Positions 10,641 through 22,480 of a DNA stretch of 64,000 bases are shown here, piece by piece. Each line of letters starts with the position of its first letter. Position 1 is the stretch's first letter. Made by a program: the position numbers and the translations under genes. The DNA comes from Datnioides undecimradiatus (taxonomy: Eukaryota > Chordata > Actinopteri > Lobotiformes > Datnioididae): assembly GCA_008933995.1 (NCBI GenBank), contig WARS01000038.1, positions 3,868,510-3,932,509 of the forward strand. Direction: 5' to 3'. The notes under the pieces were generated by a model. The model was not told the DNA's origin and did no database searches. It saw nothing but the letters and a program-made list of their open reading frames with translations.

Positions 10641-11215
10641 CCAAAGACATATTTATTTCATAGCCGAGGAGCCATATCTTCACACATCTACTCATTTCTT
10701 CTTTAAGCTTGACAGGTTGTAGGAAGAACTCCCGACAAATGTGTGAAAAGTTGTGTAAAGCAGTTTGTAGCTTCAGACTGAGCTGTGTGAAGCTGTGTAA
10801 ACTGCCTTAAGTGATGTCCCGCGAGTCAAGGTTGGTTAGGGCTGAAGAATAGAGTTGAGTGAAGTTGCATTCTGGGTAATGTAGGCGCCTGGTTTTGAGA
10901 CGGAAGAAGAACGTGTGTTCTGACGCTGTGTTCAGTTGGTCGGAGCACGCGTGCAGCTGCAAACACGGCCGACACAACGACCACAATCCACTTGATTGAG
11001 GGACGCGTCTGCACATCCTATTTTGCCGTCGCTGTGCTCGTAAACACACGCGCCCTGCGACAGAGACTGACCGAATGTAAATCCACAAACGTTCGCTCTG
11101 GAAAGCGAAGGAGTCACATTTCCTGTTGAGAAAGTTTTGAACCCAAAGCGATGCGCTGTGGTGTGAGGCGAACATTAGCTGTCTGTGTAAAACTTCAAAT
11201 GTTAAGACCCTCAGA
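10641..11215. other. Intergenic with overlapping minus-strand frames
   Basis: Three minus-strand frames (62, 61 and 122 codons) overlap at 10807-11175, and none resembles a known protein. GAGCTGTGTGAAGCTGTGTAA near 10780 is a small local direct repeat. CpGs are moderately frequent at 10920-11100. No gene is called. Confidence 0.45.
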
Positions 11216-11219
11216 CAGA

Positions 11220-11505
11220 GGGGAAAAAATCATACTTCTCCCTTAATTTGTATTGATGGCCTGGAAGAAACCAGCATGCTTTGCAGTTCTGTGAGGGGGA
11301 AGATGTTTAAGTGGAGATTAATTCAAATTTCTGCTTGCTCAGTACTTGTAAAACTAAAGCAATTTATATTCCTTCTCTTAACGATCCCCCCTTTCTCTGA
11401 TTGCGGTAATGTAATCTAATTGTAATTATGATACTATCTGAATCATGCAGACCTTAACATGATTGGAGCTACTCATTGCATTAAAAACTAATTTTTGAAT
11501 AATGA
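11220..11505. promoter_or_regulatory. Candidate conserved non-coding element
   Basis: Unique AT-rich block with CTCCCTTAATTTG, GAGATTAATTCAAATTT and TCTAATTGTAATTATGATAC (near 11414-11433), and GAATAATGATG. These are clustered homeodomain-type cores without microsatellites. Inferred enhancer-like element. Confidence 0.4.
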
Positions 11506-11559
11506 TGAAAGGAGCACTGGAAAATGTGGAAGTATTACATTTTTTCTTTATCTCTGTTT

Positions 11560-11720
11560 TGTGGGGGGATCTTGTTCTCCCCCTCTCTCTTCCCCTCCCT
11601 CCCCCCAGCCTACAGTCATAGTTCTGGTATAAATGACAAGGAGGAGTGGATCCAAAGAGTGGTGGGAGGAGGTGGGGGGGAGGAAGGCAGGATGGGAAAT
11701 GGACCACCCCAATTAAACGT
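11560..11720. other. Purine/pyrimidine-skewed low-complexity DNA
   Basis: A CT-rich stretch (about 11578-11606) is followed by a G-rich stretch (11655-11696) with several GGG runs; the loops are too long for a strict G-quadruplex. The 74- and 146-codon plus-strand frames that read through it are glycine- or proline-biased by composition and are not called. Confidence 0.5.
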
Positions 11721-13955
11721 ATCAGGCTCATCAGTGGCTGCAGGATAGCAGCGTACCGCGGCGAACAAGTTCACTGTCGTCCCACGAGGTTTAGCTTATC
11801 ATTCGCATGTGCCTCCTACGCCATGTATCACCCCCACACCCAGCGCCCCAGTCACCTCACCCAAGAGGGGAGGAGGGGGGAGAGCTTTTCCTGCCGGAGT
11901 GATAAGACTGAAGTAAAACAGTTGTACAAGCCACAGAGGCAGCAGTGCTGGTGTCACAGTGACAGTATTGTTGGGCCAATCTGGAGGTTTTTATTTAAAC
12001 GCTTGAAGAAACAGTGTAGTCTTCATGTTCAAGTGAGGCAAAATAAAGTTTCAGTTTGTGTCCACGTGTCATTGTGCGCGCAGTAAATCAAAACTAACCC
12101 AGTTTATTTGTGCACTGAGGTGGGGCAGCGTTGGCAGCACTGCCTTCACCTTACACGCGCTAAATCATTGCTCAAGTGGCGCTGATGGCGACACTTTGGC
12201 ACCACTTTAGCACTAAAGGGATAAGGAAGGTGCTGCACCTGCAACTGCAAACTCCTGGGTTAAGGATCATTTTTATCAGAATATGACTCTTGTACAATCT
12301 CATTTGAGACCCACGAGTGGGGACCACGGGCCTTTTCACAGCAGTTAAAAGCAGACAGGGAGCCGAGGTGAGAAAGCAGGAGAGAGGGAGGGGAGGACAG
12401 ATAACAGGGCAGCTTTCACACTCCCGAAGGTAAAGCATTTAATGTATGAAATGAGGTGGTAATGCAGGAGCGGCTGGCCGGGCAGCAGGGGCTAACGGCC
12501 ATTGAGACGCTGTGAAAGAGTGTTGCAGAGAGGGTCTCCTTAAATCATGTGGGGGGGGAGATAATTCACCTGCGTCTTCCCGCTGCTGTAAACAGGTAGA
12601 GCCCACACTTGCGGAACAAACCTGCTGGATAAAAACCGGAAAACAGGGCAGGCAGTCATGTTTACAGAATTCAGAAACGGTGTTTTTAAAGGTCAGACAG
12701 CTCAAAGGATCGTGTTAATTCTGCGCTAAGGTAGAGAAGGTTGTGGGGGGGGTGAAATCTCAACTGCCCCAGCTGACTTTATTTGTCCTCTTTGGTCACA
12801 CAGCTATCTAGAAGAATGTGTTGTGATATGCTACAGCAGAACAACCCAAACACACACCGTAGCTTTGAGAGAGAACCAACACATTCACATGCCCAGAAAC
12901 ATTTCGCCTTGAAACAAGTGTCACCGTGCGTCACCTGAGTGGCACCTGACTGTAGCAGCCTTGGCATGAACACAAAGACGACGCGCTCTCTGGCCAACTA
13001 TCTTTAACGTTGCTGCGGGACATGTGATTCTGCCCCTTTTACCCCCCCCTCTCTCCCCCTCCCCGCCCCTGAAAATCCATCTGTGCATGTATTTTTTATT
13101 TTTTTCTGTCTGTTAACGCACAGCCACACTCAGTCCGCTCAGCCATGGCAAACACACACAGATCTCCGGCTATTTCCCTTCTCCCGATGCCCTGCTTCGC
13201 CTCCTCTGTGCCACCTGGGTGCTCTTGTGGCTCCGAGGCGAAGATGTGCAGGATGTGGGCAAACTGGGTGTGTGTGTGTGTGTGTGTGTCAGTTTGTTTG
13301 TCTGCTGAGGGCATGAGCCATATTTTCATGGAAAGACAGGAAGGCTTGAAGCGAACACACAGACCGCCCTGTGTTTCAGAGGTCTACTTTTTATAAGTGT
13401 AAAGCCTCACATGTTGAAACTGTCACCTCATCAGGAGCTGACAAAGTTCATTTAGGGAGATTTCAAGAGTTTCTAAAGTCTCGTCGTCATCAAATTGTCT
13501 TAATCCGTGAACCGCTGTGAAATCATGATTATGGAAGTGCCCAAATTATTTTAAAGAAGCAGACGAGTTTAAACGCATCCAGTTTTTTTTAATTTTTTCC
13601 AGTTGTGTTTCCCAGAGTTAGCAGTCAATATGAAGAGAAAGTGGAGAATCATGCAGGGAGAAGATGAAACTGTCATTTAAAAATAGATTGTGAGAGTTTA
13701 GCTCTGTGCAGTGCGGTTGATGATTTCTTTGCTTGCATTTCAGATAAAAAACACATAGCAACATTAAATCAGATGTAAAAATAATAATAAATAGGCACGT
13801 TTGCTGATTTGACTTTGGTATATTGCTCATTTTCTTTTTTTTTTAAATAAAAAGTGCTGATTATGATTTGCCAGGTAATAACAGCCTGATGCTGCTCCAC
13901 TCCTTTTACATATATATTTCCTGCAGAACAAAGAAAACAACAGTGATAATGTGAC
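11721..13955. other. Intergenic; one TG array, no gene seen
   Basis: Mixed DNA with short C and G runs (12551-12559, 13041-13048). An uninterrupted GT array lies at 13268-13289 and generates Val-Cys and Thr-His frames on opposite strands. Nothing else can be supported. Confidence 0.5.
13268..13289. repeat. (GT)n microsatellite
   Basis: Uninterrupted array of eleven GT units. Confidence 0.95.
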
Positions 13956-13959
13956 ACAG

Positions 13960-14330
13960 GGTTCAGACCCCTGAATGCATCAGACAGACAGGCTTTGATG
14001 TGACCTGTCCAAAGGTCCCATTATGCAGTGATTGGAGGAGTGATATCATGCCCTTAACATATGGCCCTGAACATAATCTCCTGCCACCGTGAAGGAGTTT
14101 CTATTTTGTGAATGTCTAATTCAGGCTGCGGTGCCTGAGCCGTAGGTGTAATTTACTGATGATACCAATCTGACCTCATTGTATTTCCTTAAGTACCCAG
14201 GAATTAGTTTCCGAGGAGCTGTGCAGGGAGGTTTTATTCAGCGTGGAAGGGTCACAGGAGAGCCAGAGCCTTGATGAGACAGGATGATCAGGTTCTGTCT
14301 CTCTTAAGTCTCAAGGGTTTCCTCTCTTCT
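13960..14330. promoter_or_regulatory. Candidate conserved non-coding element
   Basis: Simple-repeat-free block with GGTCCCATTATGCAGTGATTGG, a TGTCTAATTCAGGC homeodomain word near 14113 and GTAATTTACTGATGATACC near 14150. CAGACAGACAGG near 13981 is MEIS-like. Enhancer role inferred from texture only. Confidence 0.35.
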
Positions 14331-16980
14331 CGGCATTAAAGACTCCCTGATTGGACTCTGAACACCCTGCAGATGTTGCCGGCCGGCGAAAAAAGGGAAG
14401 TCATGTGATGCCTCATCGTGCCTCGCCAGGTCGCTTTAAAAACCGCTAATAAACACGGGCGCACACATGCATACCATTACATATGTTCAGCCGGAGAGAT
14501 GCAAAGGGATCTGCATACACGCAGCCCAGTTATTTTATCGCTCACCAAAGGGTGCGATGATTAAAAGAATCCAAACATCACTTAAACAATATTTGCCAAA
14601 GGAGAATGACATGAGAGGGGCTTTGAGGAAACATGTTTGTACTTTCTTAGGGCAGGAAGGCCCGTGATGAAATGAAAACAATTAAAAGTGAGTTTGGAGG
14701 GCTCGGGTGTCAATTAATTTCACCCTGGCAGAGCAGTCAGGAGGCCACGCAGGAGGAGCGGTGGGATTGAAGGAAAAACCCCACTGGTCTCTTAGCAACA
14801 GCATCCCCCACCCCCCTCCCCAGCCCTCCACCTCCTCCTCCTGAACATGTCAGAAACCTTTGCCCCCCTCCGGCTCCAGGAGGCGCGGGGAAAGTTTCCC
14901 TAGGTGTCTTTTACACCGCTGCAGCCTCATGATTGGCTGAGTGCTTCCACTGGCTGTCAACCGCCTCCCTTAAGGGAACCTGGCAGATCTCGAGGAGAAG
15001 AAAAAACACAGAAGGGGGGGGGAGAAAAAAATCAATTTTAAGCTCACATGCCCCACTGGGTGCCAAAGCCACTTCGGGGATACTGAAGGATGCCCGAGTT
15101 GACAGGATTTGACTTCCAGAGGTAGAGAGGTGACAAACTCTATCACGGGTAGAGGGCAGTGCAGAGGCCTGGGAGGGCTAACCTGTTCTCTGGGATGCCT
15201 GACCTGCCGTCGTATTGAACCTATCTATCTCTCAACACCACCATAGGTACCACGGGGGGAATCTGAACGCAGAGGGGAGGGGAGGTGAAGAAAGTTGTTG
15301 CTGAACAGAGAGACGGTAGCATGGCGAGGAGGGAGAGAGGGGTGAAAAAAAGGAAAAAAGTGGCAGAATTCAGGGGTGTAAATGATGAATTACTTTTCAT
15401 CAAGTGAAGGGAAACATACTCCGGAACAATCCAGAAAACGGAGCAGGGAGACTCTGACCTCGTGCTTCAGAGCAGCCAATATCTTCATTCAAGAAGACAA
15501 CCATGAAATTACACAGAAAATGGGATTGTCATGAGCGGGCCCTTGAAAATCTTGGTGTACAGTCATTATGGCGCGGGAAAGAGCCTTCATCCACACATCA
15601 TACCCCGTAAGAGAAGGGAAGCAGGGTGTGTATCCGCAGGGACAGCTGCTAGAAATGAGAGGGTCGGGGTTAGTTTAATGAAAAGAACGTTTCCCTGTGT
15701 CTTACTTCGAAATATTCTACATTCGGTACGACTGGTATGAGGTATACCGTACGTTGAGACACATCGTGGTGTAAACTGCCCTGTATTTTATTTGTAGACG
15801 TCCACATGCATCCTCGAAGGAGTGTTAACAAATGTTGGCGAGGCGGTGTAATTAAAGGGAGACGGTTGTTTCTCTCACATATGAGAAATCACACGCGCGC
15901 GCGCACACACAACAAAAGAAGGTTTCATGAACAGATGCACGCACGGCGAGCACAGCGCCTAATGAGCAATCAAATAATAATTAGGAAAACCAAAGCAGAG
16001 GAAAAAGAGCGAGGGTTTGAATGCAAGATGTTCAGGTTAACCTCAGAAAGAACTTGGAGAAAGAAGTTTTCAGCAAATTAAATCTGTGCTGAAATGCTTA
16101 AGAGATATTTCTGCATTTTAAAGCAGCAGAAACAAATGTTTTTGCCATCAAAAAAAAAAGGCGGAGCTTAAAATATTTGTCAATCTGTTATTTTCTGTTA
16201 CCCAAATTAACCCTTTAAATCAACAGAGTCAGACAATAACACCGGGAACAAGCCAGTGAGGCCTGCGACTTCCACGTCCTGTCAGATAGAGTTAGTGTAA
16301 TTGGACTACTCCTCACAGCATCTGATCCATCCCTTCACATAAGTCTTTGTGGGGAAATGAAATAGTTTTTATAAAGGAAATTGAGATGTGATGAGATGAA
16401 GTAGTTCAAGATGCTCCGATATGCATGAGCTTCACTCGGTTTGTGATCAGGTCCGTCATGTCACAGTGAGGAGCTGCCGCCGGGGATTGCTGAAGCTTCC
16501 TGTCTATAGAGTCACTGCAGGTTTTATGAATGAAATGCGTTTTATTAAATGTCACACATGAACCAATCAGTGTGGACAGACCTGTAAAATCACACTTTAT
16601 GTTAATTGTAGTTATCCACTGCACGTTTATGGCTGTTGTGTGAGTTTCTGGCCTGGCAAGATGGAAGTGTGCACATAAAAACTCTGCATTTGATATATTT
16701 AGCAGTGTTATGTCCATGTACAGAATTACCACTGTTATCTTGCAGTCATGAATCATTTCAGATGCACAGGAATGTTTCCATCCGTGCACTCGGTGCCCGC
16801 GGACAGTGGCAGACACAGTATATGTCCGACGGCAGCATATGAATGTCACACTGCAGTTATACATTTAGCACAAGGGATGCATTGTTTCCTGCGTGAATGA
16901 AGTGTTTCAAAGAGGCAGGGGGAAAAGTTTAGGAGAATCCTGTTTACGATAGAAACTGGGAAAGAGTTGGCGATGGTGGC
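14331..16980. other. Intergenic, no gene seen
   Basis: Contains C/T-rich DNA at 14808-14843, a G run at 15015-15022, the alternating purine-pyrimidine tract ACACGCGCGCGCGCACACAC at 15891-15910 and an A run near 16150-16159. The frames at 15531-15740, 15806-16081 and 16406-16864 show no recognisable domain. Confidence 0.5.
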
Positions 16981-17012
16981 GGGAGGTGGGAGGGAGTGGG
17001 AGTGGGAGTGGG
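16981..17012 (+). other. Canonical G-quadruplex motif
   Basis: Six GGG runs (16981, 16988, 16992, 16998, 17004 and 17010) are separated by loops of 4, 1, 3, 3 and 3 bases; the last part is a GGGAGT repeat. This satisfies the G3+ N1-7 rule with two spare runs, so folding is plausible. The biological role is unknown. Confidence 0.85.
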
Positions 17013-17129
17013 AAGCTATCTCCAAATTCTTCTCCCTTGAATGCCGGCTGTACTCTCAAAGAACAGAATTAACGAGACGGAGAAAAAAATAGGACTCCGT
17101 GGCGCAGAAGCGATGTGTCCGTGGAAAGT

Positions 17130-17480
17130 ATTTTGAAGGATCTGTAATTTTCAAAGTGCTCTGCATTTAAATGTCCCTTTTATTCCTAAACAGCCTTAAG
17201 ACACTTTTCAAACTGCTCGATTCACATAATTAGATGGGGCCAACAGATGACTCTCTCACTGTGCCACACAGCCATTAGAAAAGGGGTCATTCTCTTTGCA
17301 GAATGGCTACTGTTCTCACTTGTCATTAATTTGCCACTTCAAAGCAGCGAGAGCATGTGACACCACCGACAAATGAAATAAGTTACACTTATCTCAAACA
17401 GCCACCATTACGGCTGCAAACTTTTCAACTCCAATCACGCTCTCGCTTTTTAACAGTCTTTTCAAAGCGCGCTTACGTCC
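17130..17480. promoter_or_regulatory. Candidate conserved non-coding element
   Basis: Long simple-repeat-free block with CACATAATTAGATGGGGCC near 17223, CTTGTCATTAATTTGCC near 17319, several CAAAG/CTTTG TCF/SOX-like words and CCACCATTACGGC near 17402. One of the stronger element-like blocks by texture. Inferred. Confidence 0.42.
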
Positions 17481-18700
17481 CCCCGGTTTAAGACGGCATG
17501 TCAGGGGAAAAAAGGAAAAGCTCGTGTCATCTTCTCTGCCGAGTCTCCACTGGATGGGGTCCGTGTGCGGGAGCGTTCACTGTCGTGCCAGCGGAATGAG
17601 AAGGGGAGCAGCTCACCTTGGACTCGTCCCTGTCTCGCTGTGATATTTCATATTTCCAGCTTTTGTCAGGTCATTACAAAGACGGTCTCTCAAAACTGTC
17701 GCCAGGCTTTTCTTCCGAATGCTTCCAGTAACTGATTTTGAGACTTATTGGAGGCCACATCCTCTTATCTGAAGTCAAAAATTAGGTAGAACATGCAAAA
17801 TGTGACGCATGGAAACATTTTCCAGATCTGAAGTTGCACGTCATATTCAGTAAAGCGCAGTCGCATTCACGTTGCATCTGAAATGACACTAATTTAATCA
17901 AAACGCTGTACATTTCTATGGAAGTTAAATATATGGCCGGACTGTACTTTCTCAGCATCTTCAGCCAACACAGAGTACATTCATACTTTTCACCACTTCC
18001 CTTTATTGTCCCTTCAGGGGAAACGGGCCTTACAGCAGCCATTAAAAATACAACAGAAGACGTGCTTCAAACAACTTATAAGATGAGCTGAAGCTGCCGA
18101 AACACACTGACGCTTAATATTACACACTGATTAAAAAAAAGAGTTTTTTGGGGGTTTTTTTTAGCTTGTTTTTCAGATTATCTAACACACAGGACACAGC
18201 CCAGTTCTGAGCAAACATGTTTAAAGAAAATTGTATATCAAACTTCAGGCCTCCGCACACTCAAATGTACATTTTCCTCATGCCTTTATGTATCTCGTAT
18301 TAAAATATAATCTGTAAGTGCTGCAGACATGTCGACAACACACGAGGATATTGCAAGAACTGAAATGATGCAGCGATTTGTAAGTGTTATATATCACATG
18401 TAATATTCTATTTATGTATTAAGATGTCTCAGGTATCAGAACTTAACGTTGCGTCGGTGTATTCAATTTCAGAATTGGCACAAACGTGAAACAACAATGA
18501 TCTTGAACCTTCAGTTTAATTACACGCATCATGAAAATGCATCAGCTGAGTTAGGCCTCTTGTGCAGCGTGCGTGCAGTACAATGTCTTTCTGTCCTGAA
18601 TCGCACTTCGGCAGCGTCCCCTCCCCTTGTCTTTACACATAGCCCTTTGTCAGTGGACCGCGGCACCGCCGAGGCCCGACTTTCAATCCCGCCAAGGTTT
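17481..18700. other. Intergenic, no gene seen
   Basis: Unique AT-leaning DNA with an A/T/G homopolymer patch at 18132-18162. The 207-codon frame starting at 18449 begins here and runs into the next block; its translation shows no known domain. Confidence 0.5.
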
Positions 18701-19230
18701 CCTCTTTCCTCCCCGGGATGTTTGAAATGCTATCAAAGAGTTGGCGTCCTCATCAAAGAGGTAAACTTTAAAGGGTTCCACCTTTGCCGTTGCCTTCTCC
18801 CCCCCCCCCCCACCGCCGCCTCTTCTTCCTTTAATCTGGCAGGGGTTTGGCAGTCAAAGGTAAATAAGTGTGAAATGGGACATGTGTTTTCCATCCTTTC
18901 CCTTTGTCACACATGTTCTCCTCTCTCCATGATTAACATTCCACCTACTCCAGGTCCCCTTTCTTGGCGATCCGCGGGCCTCGCGCAGGTCGGCCTGCCA
19001 AAACACTCCCTGGCCACCTGGAATTACAGAGCTTTCAAAGCCTGCACTTCCTGTCCATCTGAAATCCATTGAGCCTATCAGAAGCCCCCCCAAGTGTAGG
19101 ATGACAAGATTCTGGCATATATGTTTATACTGGAAGTCCCGGCTCTTTCTGATCGACTGTTTATTGGTCTTCGTTAGACAGTGGTAATTATTTGAATAAT
19201 AAGCCAACAAAGATGAATCCTCCTTGAATT
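18700..19230. promoter_or_regulatory. Candidate conserved non-coding element interrupted by a C run
   Basis: Element-like sequence flanks a 13-C run at 18799-18811. It includes TTTAATCTGGC, CAAAGGTAAATAAGTG (forkhead-type TAAATA), CCATGATTAACATTCC and TGGTAATTATTTGAATAAT. The longest open frame of the window crosses it, but AT-rich motif clustering argues for regulatory DNA rather than an exon. Confidence 0.35.
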
Positions 19231-20383
19231 CAAAGCTGCAGCCCTGCTCGGTGCCAGCGGCAACATCTTGAGAACATCATGAGACAGGAAATAAAATAGG
19301 GGCAAAAGGATAAACAAATTTTTGAAATTACCCAGTTCTTGAGTCACATGAAAAAAGAACCCCCCCCCCACTCATCCACCACCACCACCAGCTCCTCCAC
19401 CTCTTTGTCTAAAATAAGCAATATTCGCTGTGTTTTCATGAACAGGATGGAAGAGCAGGCTGCCTGAGATTTCCCTCGCCGTCGGCAGCCGCCAAGCGAC
19501 TACAGACCTGCCTCGGGGCCTGAGGTTGGCTGCGGCGTGCCAGTTGTGTTGTTTACCTTCCATCCAATGTCCAAGAGACGTGCTGTCAGAGGTCTTTAAC
19601 ATAACCTCCTGTTGCTATTGCTACTGGTGCCTGTGTTTATTTATTGATTCCACTGTTTGTCTTGGCCTGCCAGCCACATTGGGGACTGTCTAAATGACTC
19701 CAGACGTCCAAAAAAAGCATTTGATCAGTTGATGGACGTGGTGTTTGATGCTGCAAGGCTGTGATTTTAAATGGCACTGATGAGATTATTACCACACCTT
19801 AGGGTTGTTTAAAGCCTCAGTGTGTTTAGCGTGTGCTGTGCGTCACGTGACGTGAGGTGAGGAGGTGGAAAGGTTTTCCAAATCCATGTTGAGCTTTTTC
19901 CTGATCCTGATAATCACTTCCAAAGCCCGAAGGAGACGTTCTCCACCGAATATCAGTCATTATCCTAAAACACAGGAAACTGTCTGAAGCAGTTTGTTTA
20001 GTTTACAGTGCCGATGTGTCATAAAACTGGTTTTTAAACACAAACCTTAATCTGTAACCTTAAATGAGAAAGAGTGGAGTGTTTTGTTTTGGGTTTTTTT
20101 TTCTTTTTTAGTGGTAGATTTTGGAGCAAAGCAGCTCACACGTCCTTGAAAAGGATTCAGGAGACGCTCAGGTCATTATTTCAAATCACAGCCACGTTCT
20201 CTTCCCTTCATTTGGAAGCGAGCTGCTATTCTGCCGTCCCCGAGAGCTTACCTCCATATTTTGAGTCCTTGTACCTTGGCAGGCGGGTCCAACCATATGG
20301 CAGAACTAAGTGTCGATTATCAACCAATCTCATATATCACACACATATCCGATAAAGGCGGATATTCATCACTCATGTAGCAC
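19231..20383. other. Intergenic with an E-box palindrome
   Basis: The 12-bp perfect palindrome CGTCACGTGACG is at 19841-19852. A C run lies at 19361-19369, followed by CCACCACCACCACCAGC at 19378-19391. A T-rich stretch lies at 20085-20109. No gene is recognised. Confidence 0.5.
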
Positions 20384-20406
20384 TTTTTTTTTTTTTTTTT
20401 TTTTTT
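20384..20406. repeat. Poly(T) run of 23
   Basis: An uninterrupted 23-T tract. It could be the tail of a minus-strand retroposon, but I recognise no element next to it and no target-site duplication. Length in the assembly may be inexact. Confidence 0.9.
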
Positions 20407-20859
20407 CCCCACTCACTCACTGTTGAGCAATGACAGATGAACAGCCTACCTACAGCTTCACTGATCCAGAAATATCAAATGTGGTTTAGGGCCGTGCCAA
20501 TAGTCTGTCTTTTTTGTCATTGAATCACAAATGTTGCACGCTGCTTGCAGAAGTATTGCGTTTGACACCTTCCACACGGATCTCAGTTCATTATTGCGAT
20601 CTTTGGGTGTCAGAGTACTGTATTCCTGCAGCATAATGATGACTGTGATAGGTCTAACTCTTTACCTGTGCGATTGTGTTTGCACTGTTGCAATAATATT
20701 TAGTATGGATTTAAAAAAGATATCAATATAAATAAAAAAAAGATATAAATACAGCTATCAGTTGCAGCAGTGTAGGTAAGAGCAGGATATGCTGTTTTCA
20801 AATGTTGTCGTGTCATGTCTCCAAATACAATCTAAAATATGCAACAGCCTCAGCGTGTA

Positions 20860-21100
20860 GATTAGAGCATATATTATCATATGTCATGTCCTGATGATCA
20901 AAAAGCTTAATGAGTGACATAGATATGATGATTACCTATGTGCCCGTCTTTGTACGGCAGCAGAAAGGCTGCCATCGCGCTTCGCTTATTAACGCAGCAC
21001 TTAATTAGTCATAATTTTATACAACTAATTTACTCAGGACGCATTAAATAAACATAGATGTCTAATTAGAATATTGTGTTAAACTTGTTGGATGGAGCAC
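20860..21100. promoter_or_regulatory. Candidate homeodomain-rich non-coding element
   Basis: AT-rich but non-repetitive. TTAATTAG is at 21001-21008, ACTAATTTAC near 21024, CATTAAATAAACA near 21042 (with a forkhead-type TAAACA) and the 10-bp palindrome TCTAATTAGA at 21061-21070. Such paired TAATTA cores are typical binding sites for LIM, DLX or paired-type homeodomain proteins. Function inferred. Confidence 0.45.
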
Positions 21101-22105
21101 AGGCATGTGCACACTCGCAAACACGCGCACCCTCGCAGACGTGCCGTGTTCATTATCAGGCGAATACCTTAGCAAGTGATACTGCCTTGAGCATAATAGA
21201 GTGAGAGTGATTTGCATACACAAACACTCCTGTGCTGTGTATGCATGCGGTTCTTACTTTCACACATTAATTGTACAAGTGTAGGATGAGCTTTAATTCC
21301 TGGATCAGCGGGAAAATAAGCTATATTATGGAGGTCAAGGGTTAAAGCCGCAATGCCGTGACAACAGCTGTTTGGTTATTTTTGTCTTTTTTATGCTGCA
21401 TAAGCTTTGGTGTTTATGTTTTTTAGCCTCGCATCCTTTTGCTGTCTATTGCTTTTGTCTTTAGAGACCGATTTTAGCTTTTAAAGGCGCTTTTGCAGCC
21501 CTTTTTACACTTATAAGCACGGCTTATATCAATAAATCAGCAGGCTGATACACTCACACATTTTCTTTTTGTTGTGTCATGCACATGCAGCACCAGAGCC
21601 CAGCCCGCTAGTTGTGAAACATTTGTCAGACCTGAACATAACTTCTTCTTTTACACTGCAATCAAAGAACTTTGTGCTCTGCCCTGTGTTCTGCAAATAA
21701 AAGCAGACACACGTAGGGTTCACCTCCTAAAATGCAGCTCCAGTTTCTTTGTTATTCCTCGAGAATAACTGAAGAACTCAGTGCAGTATGCAGTATTTCA
21801 GCTTATTAAGTGGCAGCAAGTATTGCATCTAGCTGTTCATTTTCCTGCGTAAACAAATGCAGTCGTGCAGATGTTTAATTGCTTTCTGCACTCAAAAAAC
21901 CTGCAGAATGAAGCTTGAAATATGTCTGTGGGTTGTGTGACGATGGTTAGTCTTCATCTGAGAGGAACAAAAGCAGCGCAGCTAAGAAAAGTGCATACTC
22001 ACTGACATACGTACGGAGGCTTCCATCCACCTTCAGTTAGTGTGGTGTTTCGGTGTTTTGCAGCCTGCAGCATTCATCAGCAGGCAGCAGCCGGCAGGCC
22101 GCGGT
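21101..22105. other. Intergenic, no gene seen
   Basis: Unique DNA with short CA/CG-rich spots at 21118-21130 and an octamer word ATTTGCAT at 21210-21217. The 64-codon frame at 21574-21768 has no recognisable family. Confidence 0.5.
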
Positions 22106-22480
22106 GCCGGCGAGCAGTAGGACAGTGCATTAATGAAATGTTAATGGCTGAATTAAGACTGAAATAACCAATCTAGCCTGGACTCCTGCGCGAGTCCATT
22201 AGCATCAGCGCGCCATGCTGGGGCAAATGACAACACCACCCCCCCCTACCACCACAACCTCCATCCAGGGCAGGGACCACGGGGCTGGGGGCCCATGCAG
22301 GTAGATGGCATTGCAGGATCGGAGGGGGGGCGGAGACACTGCTCCATCTGCCTGACCTCTGCTTGTTGGCTGCTGGGAAAGCGTCAACAAATGATTTACA
22401 AATGAAACCGGGTGGGCGACGCACGATCGGGCGCCTCTCTCTGTGATTGATGAATGACATCAAGGGCAATCTCACCATTT
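22106..22480. promoter_or_regulatory. Candidate non-coding element with 7-bp hairpin
   Basis: The left part has GCATTAATGAAATGTTAATGG, a cluster of ATTAAT words. TGGACTC (22179-22185) and its reverse complement GAGTCCA (22192-22198) form a perfect hairpin with loop CTGCGC, and CCATTAGC follows. The right part is C-rich and CpG-containing. Weak evidence of function. Confidence 0.3.

Noticed and set aside
18449..19072. 207-codon plus-strand frame, the longest in the window
   Set aside because: No recognisable domain, crosses a poly-C run and AT-rich motif-dense DNA, and its length is possible by chance in 64 kb.
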